From: Posidonia oceanica
Taxonomy: Eukaryota; Streptophyta; Magnoliopsida; Alismatales; Posidoniaceae
DNA: 64,000 bases
Reading direction: 5' to 3'
Assembly: GCA_037176725.1 (NCBI GenBank)
Contig: JAZBRS010000044.1
Location: forward strand, 2,852,001-2,916,000
The position numbers were made by a program, and so were the translations under genes. Below are positions 50,769 through 63,392 of this stretch, piece by piece. The notes beneath the pieces are model-generated. The model made no database searches, was not told the DNA's origin, and saw only the letters and a program-made list of their open reading frames with translations. The stretch's first letter is position 1, and every line of letters starts with the position of its first letter.

Positions 50769-52230
50769 GGATGTGCATCACTGAGTATGCCATGTTGGCC
50801 CTATTGGGGATGCATGCAGAGTGTGAAATGCTATTGTGATGTCTGGCAACAAGTTGGCGGTTAGTCCAAACTTGCGTGGAGAGGGGCACGATACCAACAG
50901 GCAGCCAAAGATGCCCCTGGTATTGAGAGAGGAATGACAAGTCAACGAACCTGTCAGACTAGAGGGGAGGTGTCCAGTCACAAGACCCGTCACCGAAGAT
51001 GCCACAAAGTAACAGGAATACCACACCCGAAGGTGGAGTAAAGGTCTGTAGACTATCCCATGACAGTTAGGGGTGTCAGCCTAGATGTAGAGGATAAGAA
51101 GATACCAATGGGTGATACAGATGCCCCTAGTATCAAGGAAGATAGGTGACGGACTAACGAGTCTATCAGTCAAGTAGAGTGGCGAAAAGTCATCAAACTC
51201 GTCTGCCGGAAAGTTGGACAATATGACGGATGTCAAACGAGTAGTTTGGGGTAGTTGTCCAGGTGCTAGACAATTTGACGGGTGTCAGCCAAGTAGTTTG
51301 GGCTACCAGCCCAGAGATGGAAACTCCAAACAAGACTATCGTGCTTGCCGACCAGAATGCCAGACACTTTGACGGATGTCATCTAGGCAGTTAGGGCTGC
51401 CAGCCGAATGCTAGAGAAAGAAACCAAGGAGAGATGCCCCTGGTGGAAGTACTGTCCCAACTAGTTCATCCAGAAAGCAGTTGACCTTCCTCTGGTCGAG
51501 AACTGTTCGATGCCTTGCAAAGTCAAAAAGGAGAGTAGAGAAGTGATTGATGCATGCATGATTTATGCAAGATTTGGCGCATGATTGATTTATTTGTGTT
51601 GAATATGCATGATTTAGCAATTTCTGTTGAAGATGCATGATTTATGCAACTTTTGTTGTAGATGCATGATTTATGCAAACTTTTGTTGTGGATGCATGAT
51701 GTATGCAAACTTTTTGTTGTAGATGCCTGACTTATGCAAATTTTGTTTTTTATGCATGACTTATGCAATTTTGTTTGTAGATGCATGTTGCCCTCAGCAT
51801 TTGGAATGCTTGGAATGCCTGCTATATAGGAAAGAGTAGTCCTCAACTCACGAGACTCTACCTGGACTCCTAGACTATATGTGGCTCCCTGGAATGGATG
51901 GTGTCTCAGAGGATGGTGTGTCTGGTGGTGTGGTGAGAAACAAAGCTCCATGCCAAACTCTCTAGGACCTACACCTACTCTTTTATTTTTTATTTTCATT
52001 TTTTTACTCCCTCATAGGTTTGCAGGTTTACTCTATCCCTGACTTGGAGGTAAAAACGCCTGGTCTGGTGCTGGGGAGCTGCTGCAAGACAGGGGTGGCT
52101 AGTCCCTGTAGGATTTGTGGATTTTCCAGGCATATGCTCCAACTCCTCTCCAAGATAGTCGTAGGGATAGGGTTATTCTGCTCACGTCTATCTCTAGGGC
52201 TGACTTCTATCTTCGACTTCTGTCTTCCTT
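50769..52230 (+). other. Remainder of element A (or unassigned) with inverted repeats, no coding
   Basis: Short hairpins are frequent, for example CAAGTT / AACTTG near 50850 and GGGCT-ACC-AGCCC near 51312. GATGCCCCTGGTAT-like words recur at about 50908, 51120 and 51436 and echo the hairpin at 36670 in element C. This fits a degraded Tat 3' region. I find no gag, pol or second LTR. Confidence 0.5.
51545..51790. repeat. ~33-bp tandem repeat with TGCAT / ATGCA arms
   Basis: About seven units of GATGCATGATTTATGCAA followed by ACTTTTGTTGTA-like spacer. TGCAT and ATGCA form a 5-bp stem around GATTT. Some units have GACTT in the loop with the stem unchanged. Confidence 0.85.
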
Positions 52231-52489
52231 TTTTTTATGCCCTTTTATTGATTGATTTTTTTTTTGATTGATTTTTCTTTTGATATTTTTCTTTTCTTTT
52301 CTCTCTTTTTTTTTCCATCCTTTTTTTTTTACTGCAATACATTAGTTATTACATCTGTTTTTCTCTACTGTTAAATTCTCTAGTCATAATTTTCATTTGT
52401 TTTTTCATACTTTAGATATTTATAATGGAAAGCATAGGAAGCCATGATTATATCCCAACCTAGGAATCAGACTAGCCTCAACATTAAGA
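52231..52489. other. T-rich stretch before the hAT relic
   Basis: Long T runs (52250-52335) then AT-rich sequence. I could not find the left terminal inverted repeat of the hAT element here. Confidence 0.5.
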
Positions 52490-54442
52490 CACCCCTACAC
52501 AAAATACTAGCACCAAAAAACCTAGGAAATAGAGTTCATGGGTTTGGGAACATGTAACATTAGACCCTTTAGATGAAAATAGATGTTATTGTAATTATTG
52601 TGGTCTAGGATACACTTGTCCTAGGGGTGAGGGTGTAAGTCACATTTCTAGGCATTTACAAAAATATTTAGCTGCACACAATAAAGAAGAAAACACAGAC
52701 TTAAGGCAATCTAAATTACATATAGGTTCTAGTAGTTTAGTAAATTGGAAATATAATGCAGAAAGAGCAAAAGAACGTATAACAAAATATATAGTACAAG
52801 ATGAACAATCATTTTCATTATCAGAAAATAAAACATTTGAATCTTGTGTACAAGATTGTCTTAATCCACAATTTAAAAGTCATTCTAGAAACACTACAAA
52901 AAATTTAATTTATAAAACATTTAAAAAAGATAAACAAAATATAATGAGAATATTTTTTAGTTTATTATGTAGAGTATCATTAACTTATGATGTTTGGACA
53001 GGCCCTAATAATTTTCCATATCTATGTTTAATTGCACATTGGATAGACATAGAGTGGACTTTACAAAAAAGATTAATAGCTCTTAGAGTATTTGATCATC
53101 CACATACTGGTAAGACTATAGCTAATATGTTAGAAGAAATTACTAAAGAATTTCACTTATATTATAAAATTAATACAATATCTTTTGATAATGCTTCTAA
53201 TAATAATGTTGCCATAGATTTATTAAAAAGAGATCTAAAACCAATATTAAATGGTGAAATCTTTCATTGTAGGTGTTGTTGTCACATAATAAACTTAATT
53301 GTTCAAGATGGTATAGATTGCATTAGACATTTTATAGAAAATATAAGATCAGCTATTTTATTTATTCAAACATCAGCTAAAAGATATCAAGAATTTAGGC
53401 ATTTATGTTCAGAAAATGGTTTAAGACCTAAAAAATTTAAATTAGATGTTCAACATAGATAGAACTCAACTTATGATATGTTAAGTTCAAGTTTACCTCA
53501 TAACCACATAATTACAGCATTTATAATGCAAAATCTAATTATATGATAAATGATGAAGATTGGCAAAATTCTAAAATAATTCATAATTTTTTAGAACCTT
53601 TTAATAATGCTACTAAACAATTATCTGGTCAATATTATCCTACTAGTAATCTAGTTTTAATTAATTTATTTAATATTACAAATATTTTTCAGCAATATAG
53701 AGAAGTACAATGTTTTGTAAATATTATTCAAGCAATGCAACATAAATATAATAGTTATTGGGATGTTCCTCCAATGTGGGCATGTTTAGCAACAATTATG
53801 GATCCTAGGCATAGATTAGTTAATTGTATGATACTTATAGAAGATATTTTTAGTAACATGAATAAAAGTAACTTAATAGAAGAATTTAATAATAAAATTA
53901 AGACTACTTTATATACATTATTTGAAGAATATGTTAAAATATGTGATGAAGGTAGTTCTAGTGCACCTAGATCTAGTACTGTAGGATCACATACTAGTAG
54001 TAGCACTGGTAGTTCATTTTAGAATATATTAAATAAGAAAAAAGAAAAATATGTAAAATCATCAACAAATAATGAATTAGAAAATTATTTAGAATGTGAA
54101 TTTGCATTTAGTGAATCAGAAATGGATAACTTAGATATATTAAAATGGTGGTCTAATACCGCAATTAGGTTTCCTATAGTTTCTAGAATGGTTAAAGATT
54201 TACTGACGATTCCGGCGTCTATTGTGGCATCGGAGTCTGCATTTTCTGCAGGAAATAGAGTTTTAAGTGATAGAAGATGTAGATTATCAGAAAAGTTTGT
54301 AGAAGCCTTCGTGTGTCTGAAGGACTGGTACGATACAGTTAATCGTCTCCAAGGACTCAACTTAAAGAGTGATACTGAAGACGATGAGACGGCATCAACT
54401 TCAACGGGCACGGGGACCGTAACGAGCTCCACACATGATTAA
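52490..54442 (+). pseudogene. hAT-family transposase (BED zinc finger, RNase H-like core, dimerisation domain)
   Basis: The BED finger is VWEHVTLDPLDE, then CNYCGLGYTC and SRHLQKYLAAH. The catalytic core follows with TYDVWTGPNNFPYLCLIAHW, then ISFDNASNNNVAIDLL and HCRCCCHIINLIVQDG. The DUF4413-like middle is at 53543-54018. The C-terminal dimerisation region has LDILKWWSNTAIRFPI and IPASIVASESAFSAGNRVLS. Damage: a TAG before the finger at about 52530, TAG at 53459-53461, a frameshift near 53520 and TAG at about 54020. The enzyme would cut and paste its element. The sequence is very AT-rich compared with the LTR elements around it. Confidence 0.92.
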
Positions 54443-54772
54443 ATATTTAAGATGTAATTTTAAGATATAACGGGCATCAACTTTAAGATGTAATTTTTTA
54501 AATATTATGTAAAAATTGCAAAGATGTAAAATTTTAAATATCTTATGTAATTTTCAATTTTTTAATGTATATTAGATATCAATATTTAATAAAAAAAAGT
54601 TAAATTTTTTTTAAAAAAAATGGACCGAATGGACCGGCCCAGCCCGATCCAACCATGGGCCATGGGCCGTGCCAGGCCAGTCCTGTGGTTGACTGGGCCC
54701 GACCCGGTTACTGTAGCGGTCCAGCCTGACCAGGCCTGGAAAAATTCGGGCCGGACCCGGTTTACATGTCTA
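54443..54772 (+). mobile_element. Right end of the hAT element
   Basis: After AT-rich 3' sequence, GC-rich GGGCC/GGCCC-rich DNA runs to GTTTACATGTCTA at 54772. Its reverse complement, TAGACATGTAAAC, looks like a hAT terminal repeat. CATGATGG (54773-54780) would be the target copy. The left end was not found, so the element is incomplete or rearranged. Confidence 0.55.
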
Positions 54773-54956
54773 CATGATGGTCCATCCTCCATTAAATTCC
54801 TGGACCCCACTGTTTCCATCCATATCAATGCTTGAACTTCTTTCCGACAATAGCCACTCAATGATAGGATTTCCTTTGAAACATCTTTGTATTTAGATAG
54901 ACAAATTAGATAAAATTAATCACGATAGTTATTTTCCTTAGGAAGGGTAATTCATC

Positions 54957-57900
54957 ATTTCTTTTTTTGTAAACGGTTTAAGATTCTATTGATAATAACT
55001 TGACTATGAGTACCACAGCCAAGCAAGAAGTACATAAAACACAATTACAAATGTCCATGCCAAAGATGGGAGCCAAAAAAACCACAAAACTCATCCAACC
55101 ACAAAATGACAGGAACAAAGTATCTATGCAAAATAAAGCAAAGGCCAACAGAAAACAATTGACCACCACCCAACCTGCCAAGCCCAACTATAAGAACCAT
55201 AGTAATGAAGTATCAAAGTATCATTAGGGAAGTATTAAGATTACAAACCAAATTAAATATTAGCCGCATCTGGAACAAGAGGGTCCAGATCTGGAATATT
55301 AGAAATAATTATGGGGTCGTCCGACACCGCTTCCGATTCAATGGAGGTAATTTGCATCACCAGAGAAGAGTCCCATTCTTGCTGAATTAATTGGATAGCT
55401 TGTGTAGCCGAGGATGCAGCCACCGCCTACCTACCTAAGAGGATACTAGCCCACAACAAAGCCAAGTGAAAAATGTTGAAGAAAGAGGAAGCTAGATTAA
55501 AACTAGTATTTCTGAAGATGACCGCATTCCTATTTAGCCAAATAGTCCACAGAATGGCAAAAACCAAAATACACCAACATTGCCTAGAAACATTGAACTT
55601 GGAGTAAGCAAATAAAGAGAAAACATTTGCAATATTGGTGTCCAAAGCACTGCCTGTGTTAGAAATAAAGAATTCCCAAATGCGAACAGCAACAGGGCAC
55701 TGCAGGAAGACATGACTATTAGTGTCCAGGCCGCAGCCACATATTGCACAACCTTGAGGCCCAGGCCACCCTCGTTTACCAAGATTTTCTCGGGATAAGG
55801 TTTTATATGAGTTGCTAACCAAACGAAGATTTTAATTTTATAGGGAGTAGTAACCTGCCAGATATCCACCGATAGGCGAGATCTCAGGCCCCCATCATTG
55901 AGAAAGTTGTAACAGCTATTGACTGTAGAGAGCTTATTGGCAGTTAGAGCCCATTCTACCTTATCTTGTCCCACCTGAAGCTACAAAGATTCCATGCATT
56001 CTATAAACTCATGCAACTCATCCGAAGAATGAAAGGCAAGTAAGGCTTCATGGTTCACACCAAAAACGTCTAGCTGCCAATCAGCATAATTCAAGAGCAA
56101 TGTTTCCACTGAGCATTTTTTTTTCCGAGCTAAAGAGTATATAAAAGGCCACTCATGCTTCAGTGCCCTATCCCTAAACCATTTATGCTCCCAGAATATA
56201 GTAGTTTTCCCATTTTCAATGGCGACAGAGGATAGCATATTAACCACAGGGAAACATTTTTTCAATTCTCTCCAAAAGGGAGAGGAACCATTGAAGGCCT
56301 GGTTAAGGATGGATCCAATATTGTTCAAAGAGCAATATCTACTAAGGACTAAGCTAGGCCATTTGAGCTTCTTCGAGCCATCCATAAGGTTCCACATATG
56401 TTTACATTTAAGGGTTAAGCTAAAGTTACTGAGGTTGATAATGCCAAGACCATTTTGCTCTTTACTACGGCAAATATTTTGCCTCCTAACCAAAGAGTAT
56501 CCTGAATTGGCAGATGAGAAGTTCTTCCACAGAAATTGCCTGCAGATTTGGTCTATTGCCGCTTCCACCCTTTTGGGCAGATGCAGCACTGACAAGTAAT
56601 ATGTAGGAATGGCTGAAAGTATAGAGTTAATAAGAGTAAGCCTTCCACCCCTACTGAGAAAGGTTGCCTTCCAGGATTCCAGCTTAGCAGTTATTTTATC
56701 CAATACTGGTGCCCAGTCCTTGTATGTTGCTTTTTTGAGGTGAAGAGGTAGCCCCAAATAAGCCACCGGCAAGGCAGAGGGAGTGCACCTGAGAATAGAG
56801 CTAAATCTTAACACCTGGTCCTCTGGCACTTGAATACCAGTAATAGATGATATACCAAAATTAATCTTAAGCTTAGAACAGGCTTGAAAGCAACCCAGGA
56901 TTCTTTTGAGGTTGATAATTCCTTCTTCCTCAAGGGACAAGAAGAGAAGAGTGTCATCCGCATATTGAATATTAAGGACCTGGGACCCCCCATTAAGAAA
57001 CTGGATTCCAGATATTAGATTATTAGACACACCCAAGGCCAGCATTCTATTAAGGACATGAGCCGCCACTATAAATAAAAGTGGGGAAAGAGGGTCTCCT
57101 TGCCTAAGTCCATTAGAGATCCCAAAGAAACCCCTAGGAGAACCATTGATCAAAACAGAGAATCTGGCAGAACTGATGCACATCTTAATCCAGTTAACCC
57201 ATGTATTATCACATCCCAACCCCGTCAAAGAGTTAAGAAGGAACTCCCAATTGACATTATCAAATGCTTTTTCAAAATCAAGCTTTAAGAGCAAGCCTAG
57301 GGAATGGGAGGAGTTCATAAAGTGGAGAGTCTCCTATGCCACTAAGAAGCAATCACTAATGCTTCTCCCCGGGAGAAAGGCACTTTGAGACTCATCTAGA
57401 ATGTCATTAAGAATGGGACTAACCTTACTAGCAAGACATTTGGATATTATTTTGTAACTGCTGTTAAGTAGACTAATAGGCCTGAAGTCTTGTACTTTCT
57501 CAGCATGTGACATTTTAGGAATCAAAGTGATGAAGATCTGATTAATACACTTGAGCGTATTAACGTCACTAGCCTGGAAGAACTGATCAAACATCTCAAG
57601 AATATCGGACTTCAGATTCTGCCAGAAGTGATAGAAAAAGCATAAGGGAAAGCCATCCAGACCAGGAGATTTATCCCTTGGCAATGCGTCTATGCTATTT
57701 TTAATTTCTTCTTCGGAGAAAGGGGCCACCAGAGAAGCAAGCTCCCTAATTTTGACAGGGAATAGAAGATCCCAGTTAAGGGACAAAGCCTGAGAGGCAA
57801 GCTTGTTATAAAGGTTTCTGAAAAAATTCTCAATTTCTAAGGAGATGGCTACAGGTGACTCCGAAAAAACTCCATCAATTGACAAAGAAGAAATATTATT

Positions 57901-58485
57901 GATCCGCCTTCTAAGGTTAACCATCTTGTGAAAAACGGCAGTATTAAGGTCACCTTCCTTTAGCCATTGTATTCTAGATCTCTGCTTCCAGTAAATCTCA
58001 AGTTCACGAAATATATTAAAATGTTCAGTTCTAAGTTGATGTTTCCTATTAAGATCCGCCTGAGGTAAAGGACCCGATTCCGCTAGGAGGTCAAACCCTT
58101 GGATCAGGTTTTCAATTTCAATCAATTTAGCCTAATGATCAATCCTTCTAAGTGATAACCACTCTTTAATTTCCCATTTAGTCATTTTAAGCTTGGCAAC
58201 CAATGTTGGGATGGCATCAGCCCCTCTATCAAAGCTGGGGAGAAGATTGTTAACAAAGTCCACAAAACCCTCCTTGCAGAGCTAAAATTTATAGAATTTA
58301 AATGGGAAAGGACCCCAACTGGAGGGTTGAGTGTCCAGGCAAATCAGGATATGGTCAGAAATTATTCTAGCTTTCCCGTTACAAATCGATCTAGGAAAAT
58401 GTGCTTTCCAACCCTGAGAGACCAAAAATCTGTCTAGTTTATTGAAGATGATATTTCAACTGCACTTCCTAAAGTATGTTGGGAG
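54957..58485 (-). mobile_element. 5'-truncated L1-type LINE
   Basis: A T run at 54957-54967 on the + strand is the poly(A) tail of a minus-strand element. Coding sequence for the endonuclease end, RT and zinc finger spans 55427-58485. The endonuclease N-terminus is missing because the sequence changes abruptly near 58486. Target duplications were not found. Confidence 0.85.
55427..58485 (-). pseudogene. LINE ORF2: endonuclease C-terminus, reverse transcriptase, zf-RVT domain
   Basis: The endonuclease tail is FNKLDRFLVSQGWKAHF then IISDHILICLD and GPFPFKF, with a TAG at about 58281. RT (57334-58125 and 55981-57318, same frame) has DALPRDKSPGLDGFP, FRPISLLNSSYKIISK, LKLDFEKAFDNVNW and NGLRQGDPLSPLLF. 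The catalytic motif is NIQYADDTLLFL and the thumb has SWKATFLSRGGRLTLI. A TAG separates the two blocks at about 57332. 55427-55974 holds the C-terminal zf-RVT region (C-x2-C in CAICGCGL, then HVFLQCPVA) with a frameshift near 55820. It is typical of plant L1 elements but inactive. Confidence 0.92.
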
Positions 58486-59052
58486 TAGAGGTGTAAATTG
58501 GATCAGGTTGTAAATTCTGTGGCCCGATTGGGCCTAAACCGAGCTAGGTAGCCAACTAGGCAGGGCCTGACTGGTTTTTTAAACCTCCCGTTCCAACACG
58601 GCCCAAGGCCTATGGCAAGGCTCGGCTAGGCAGGGTTGGTCCAACCCAACCATTGAGTTTATACCTCTCTTTTTCTAAAATTTTTCCAGGTCGACTTGGA
58701 CCCAGCCTGGCCCGACAACCAAGCTCAAATGGACCTAGTCGAACGGGCCTGACCCTCGAGCCCAGTACGACCAGCATTAATGATAGGACGGTGGCAAAGA
58801 CGTACTGAAGGCAACAACGTAAGAGAGAGAGGAGCTACAAGGACATCCCATCCCATCCATTGGCATCCAAGGTAGAGGAGATTGTGGTAAGTCGACCACT
58901 AGGGTAGGCACTATCCACGTGCGTCCAAGGCAACCCAGAGACCTGAACACATGTATATATCCCTCGACTTCTGATGGAGATTGGAGAAGGTATGCGATTT
59001 TAATCCACTCAATCCACTTAGAATCCTTTACTTCTAAAGTGCTGATTTAACC
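58486..59052. other. GC-skewed hAT-like remnant and unassigned sequence
   Basis: AGAGGTGTAAA near 58496 and TTTATACCTCT near 58655 form a 10 of 11 inverted pair around GGCCC/GGGCC-rich DNA, like a small hAT-derived element. No matching 8-bp target copies were found. The rest to 59052 shows nothing I recognise. Confidence 0.4.
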
Positions 59053-59060
59053 GTCGCAGC

Positions 59061-59860
59061 TAGGGGTGTACATGGGTCTGTGGGTTGACTTGAAAATCGA
59101 ATCAATCCGACCCATGTGGGTGGAATTGAGTTGGATTTTTTTTTTATCATGGGTTGGGTATGGATCTGAAAATCCCAAACCCGAACTTTCTGGGTTGGGT
59201 ATGGGTTTGAAAATCCCAAACTCGAACTTTCTAGGTTGGGTATGGGTTCTAGGCATGGGTTACCCGATCCGACCCAAACCCGAAGGTATATATATATAAT
59301 ATTAATTATTTATATTTATAAATACATATTATATGTATAATTAAGAAATATTAAGAGAGCAAAAATGATACTTAATCAGCAGATATTGAGAGAAATAAAG
59401 TCAAATTCACTTTTAACAATAGTGCTCATGTTTGACCCACATATTTATATTGCACACGCACTGCTGTTACATAGCTAACAGTGGCAAGCTGTAGAAAAAT
59501 ATGTACGCAAAGAAAAAGCCATATTAACAAAGAACTGGAGATAACTTTTCTATAGTGGTTACTATAATGAGTTGCATTTTGTAATGATCTTTGCATGAAG
59601 TTGTAAGTCACTTATTTTATCCAAAGGTCGTCCCGGAAGTAATTAACTTTTCCTTTAAGTAAAGATTAATGAATGGCTAATATGTGTAAAATTCAGGTGC
59701 TATAAAATCGAAGAACCGACCCGACCCAACCCGAAGTTTGTGGGTCGGGTTGGATTAGGTCTAGACTGGGTATGGGTCTAAAATTATCCAACATGAATAA
59801 TATGGGTTAGATCGTGGATTCACCCTTAACCCGATCCAACTCGACCCATGTACACCCCTA
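59061..59860. mobile_element. Non-autonomous hAT element (800 bp) with perfect ends and target duplication
   Basis: The ends TAGGGGTGTACATGGGTC (59061-59078) and its exact reverse complement (59843-59860) are flanked by the 8-bp direct repeat GTCGCAGC (59053-59060 and 59861-59868). Subterminal GGGTTGGGTATGGG words recur inside both halves. The middle is AT-rich and non-coding. 8-bp target copies and TAGGGGTG ends are typical of hAT elements. The intact structure suggests a fairly recent insertion. Confidence 0.95.
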
Positions 59861-59887
59861 GTCGCAGCATCTTTGGTTAGAACACTT

Positions 59888-60032
59888 CTAGCTCAAGGTC
59901 TTCCGATCTTTTGATTTTCTCTTAGCAGCCAGTTTCCTGGTGTGGCCGTTTTCGATTGTCAGATCCCCATCGAGCTCATTTCGAGCCATATCAAACACAT
60001 GGCTAGATTCTTGTAACGCTATTTCACTAACA
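59888..60032 (-). pseudogene. Exon-like fragment of an unrecognised gene
   Basis: On the minus strand a TTTTTGAATGTTAG acceptor precedes an open segment that reads SEIALQESSHVFDMARNELD and on to AAKRKSKDRKTLS, ending in a stop. The composition (charged, basic C-terminus) looks like a real protein end rather than chance. I do not recognise it. The upstream part would lie beyond 60040 but nothing is clear there. Confidence 0.35.
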
Positions 60033-60365
60033 TTCAAAAAGAAACTAAGAAAGAACACATGGAGGTTTAGAGAACATATAGTTATAATATCAAAAAGAAA
60101 AGAAAAGAAATGGAAACACCGAGATAGCTTGATTATTTCTGTGAGGTTTTTCATTTTGTAAAAGGATTATAACAACAATATTAATTAGTTTACTACGGCC
60201 ACCGGCTCATGACAGGTTGGGTCAATTCTGTACATCATGTATAATGGACGCGACCATACCTTTTCTTATCGGGTTTGAGTTCTAAGTTGGGTCATGTTTG
60301 GGTTCAAACAAGTAACAACATCTTAACAGTATCTATCTTATAATAAATACTGGTCATTATCTTAG

Positions 60366-61183
60366 TTTTATATTCCTGCTGGTTCTCCAACGTGGAAAAT
60401 GTTTGATGTTAAACATCTTGTTTTCTCGTCCAATGCTCGCAATGTTCGTCATGGATTGGCAACAGACAGGTTCAACGCTTTCCAGACAATAAGTATAGCT
60501 CATGGTACTTGGCCTGTTATTTTTTGGGCCCCACGGTACCTGAAGATAAATTGGATGTTTACCTGCAACCACTGATAGAGGAGTAGAAGATATTATGGGA
60601 GGTAGTTAACAAAAAAAAAAAAGAAGATATTATGGGAGGTAGGCGTTCATACATGTGATGCTGTTCACAAGGAGGTATTTAAAATGCATGTTGCGTTGTT
60701 ATGGACTATTAATGATTTTTCTGCACATGTTCATTTGTGTGGTTGGACATTTCTTCTTGTAATAAGGACACCAAAGGATATTTTGCATGTTACTTTTGTA
60801 ATAAGGACACTTGCTCGGAATGGCTGGAGTATAGTGGAAAGATCTGTTATATGGATCATCGTAGATTTCTTCTTGCAGATCATAGATTTTGAAGAGAGTC
60901 AGTCTCATTTGAGGGCCAATAGGAATTCAGATGTGTCCCAAAATTATTATCAGGGTTTGAGATATTACTTCAATTGCAAAGAGTTAACATTGTGGTTGGC
61001 CAAAAGAGGAAAAGAGATGAAGAATCATATAATTGGAGGAAAAAAGTATTTTTTGGCCAAAAAAGGAAATGTATTACGCCTCAACTTGAATGCCATGTAT
61101 ATCGAAAAGAATGTATGTGAGAATTTGCTTAGGACATTATTGCAATTGTAAGGAAAAAATAAGGATAACCTGAATGCACGATT
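60366..61183 (+). pseudogene. CACTA (En/Spm) TNP2-type transposase fragment
   Basis: SPTWKMFDVKHLVFSSNARN, then RHGLATDRFNAF and SIAHGTWPVIF, then (another frame) PEDKLDVYLQPLIEE, HVALLWTINDFSAHV and CNKDTCSEWLEYSGKICYMD with HRRFLLADHRF. LNAMYIEKNVCENLLRTLLQ comes at the end. These follow the order of the Transposase_21 domain. Several frameshifts and stops are present, plus a 16-bp insertion at 60606. It is cut off at 61183 by the start of element D. No CACTA terminal repeats are in view. Confidence 0.88.
60606..60621. mobile_element. Tiny poly(A) insertion with 21-bp target duplication
   Basis: TTAACAAAAAAAAAAA lies between two exact copies of a 21-bp sequence (60585-60605 and 60622-60642, starting AGAAGATATTATGGG). 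This is what LINE-type target-primed reverse transcription leaves when almost only the poly(A) tail is copied. It interrupts the CACTA relic. Confidence 0.75.
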
Positions 61184-62995
61184 TGTAACGATCCGCCTAG
61201 TCGCTACCTCACAATCTAGTTACATTTTTTTTTCATTTTTTATCTTTTATTAGCATTTATGAACTATAAAGCTAAATTCTCACAATGCAATAAAGCTAAC
61301 TTACTTACCCAGAAATCCTGATGTATGGCAGCATGACTCCTCCTATGTGCACTAGCAAACGAACAGCAACTATTCTGTATCTACGAAAACTCGCAAAACA
61401 AAGCACACATGAGTGCCCAGACAAAATGATCACCCAGCACACACTCCACCTAAACCACTCATCCAACAATGCCAAGGGAGCCGGCGTAAACACGCCACAG
61501 CAAACAAACACGGGCATCCCACCAATATGCCACCACAACACAACAACAAAACTAATAAAACATGCCTTTGAAATCGTTTATCTCTTTTCCTTTCGAAAAC
61601 ATATGCATACTCTTTCAAAATCTTAAAGGCATACTTGAAATGGCCAATCTAGCTAAATCAAGTCCAAAACACAAAACCAACTCGCAGCCTGGTCCCATGC
61701 CCTCATTGGGCAGACCAGACGGCTAACAGCGCCTAAAAGCCTCAATCGCATTCAAAACGCACAGCACAACAAACACAAAGCCAACATACACAGGGCCTCA
61801 AAGGTCAAACAACAACACTTCAAAAAGGTGGAAAACTTTAGGCCCAAAATGGCCAATACTCGGTAAAATCCACCAAGCCACAAAAACAGGCAAAGCTCGA
61901 GGTCCAATACAGTCCAAACGAACCAAGCACAGCCCAAACGGGCACAAAAGAAAACCAACTAGTCGTGTTGCCTGGTGCCCCAGCAACTGACCTGGCTTCA
62001 AGCAGTAGCCAGGGACTCACCCTTGTAACTCACTGCACTGCCACAGACACCCGCCTTGGGGGAGAGCGTGTCCGTCACGACATCTCACACCAGAGACGCC
62101 TCAAAAAGCAATCCCCAACCGGAAAAGCGGTCCACACACGGGACAAACCATAGGACACACCTAATACGGCGCCCGCAAGCTCTATGTTTCGAACCACTAG
62201 AGGCTCCTCACCCCTAGGCTCAACCAGTACTCACAGACCTCAACCTCAGTGATGTGTCCGACACACCGCAGAGTATAGTCACATTCCCAAGGAATGCAGC
62301 CACACCCACGGGTCCAGGCTACACTCACCTCGAAGTCTTGGCCCGCAACAAGCACTCGGACCTTACCTTGGCAACAGCTCACGACCCCAAGGGTATCAGT
62401 CGTCCCTGCAAGGTCGGCCAATGCCTAAGTCTCGGTCCACAACCAAAGGCGCAATAAAATCCTTACCAAAACCTTTTCAAAACTAATGCATTTTCTTTCC
62501 AAAATATCCTTTCGAAATCCTTTCGAAAACATCAAATAACATTCCAAAACCTTATCCATTTTCCTTTTAAAACCCCTTTTAAAAGTCATTTAAAAGCCAT
62601 TAAACATCATATAACAAAACACCACAGAACACCGTGCCAAACATTGCACGGAACATCGCACTCAAGGCAGAACAACGGTCTCGAAGTCCCATTTGACTTA
62701 CGAGGCCAGACATCAACCAAACACTGAGTCATAACGAAACCTAGGGTTAATTATCAACCCTAAAGTCCAACTAAACCATATAAGGGGGAACTTAACATTT
62801 CTACGTTCTATAAGCTTTTATACTAACCATAGTTCCCAAAGAATCATGCTAATTCATTTTAGGCATTACTTATATCATTCTAATGATTATCCTAATCATT
62901 ATTGTACTATAATTACCTACAAAGGCAATCTAGTAAATTACCATATGAAACTCCCCAAAACCCAACCCAACACTGAGGGCAAAAGGGGACAGGGG

Positions 62996-63034
62996 GTCTG
63001 GTTTGGTAGACCGTTCTCAAACGGTCGACCAGAC
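62996..63034. repeat. Two-part hairpin in element D
   Basis: GTCTGGT (62996-63002) pairs with ACCAGAC (63028-63034). Inside, GACCGTT (63009-63015) pairs with AACGGTC (63020-63026) around CTCA. Both stems are perfect 7-bp stems separated by a small internal loop. Confidence 0.8.
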
Positions 63035-63150
63035 AAGCGGCAAGAACCCCCAACTAACATTAATTTAACTCTAATCATATTACTAATTAACATCATTAGC
63101 AATCTAATCCATTAATCACAACTAATCTAATCAACATAGCAGCCAGGGGC

Positions 63151-63392
63151 GTTAAATGCTAGTAAGCCAGCGTTCAACACCCTGGCCTCAGATCCTCAAG
63201 TAAAAGCACAATTCCTAGCATGCCACTACTCCCATTAATCCAGGAAAAGCCAAGAACATATCAAAAGCATGCATACCAATCACGACACAGGCCAAATAAT
63301 CAAACATGCAACAATCAAAACCCATACAAGCAGCAAAACAAGAGGTTGCTAAACCAGAGGCGTTGAACGCGCCAGAGTTCGCATCCAACGCC
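63151..63392. repeat. Stem-loop modules of the GTTnnACGC family in element D
   Basis: GTTAAATGCT (63151-63160) pairs with AGCGTTCAAC (63169-63178) with two mismatches. GGCGTTGAACGC (63359-63370) pairs with GCATCCAACGCC (63381-63392) with two mismatches. Further GTGTTAAAC / GTTTAAC words lie at 63897-63990. Confidence 0.65.

Noticed and set aside
58496..58665. A complete small hAT element
   Set aside because: The ends pair 10 of 11 bases but no 8-bp target copies flank them, so it is noted only as a possible remnant.
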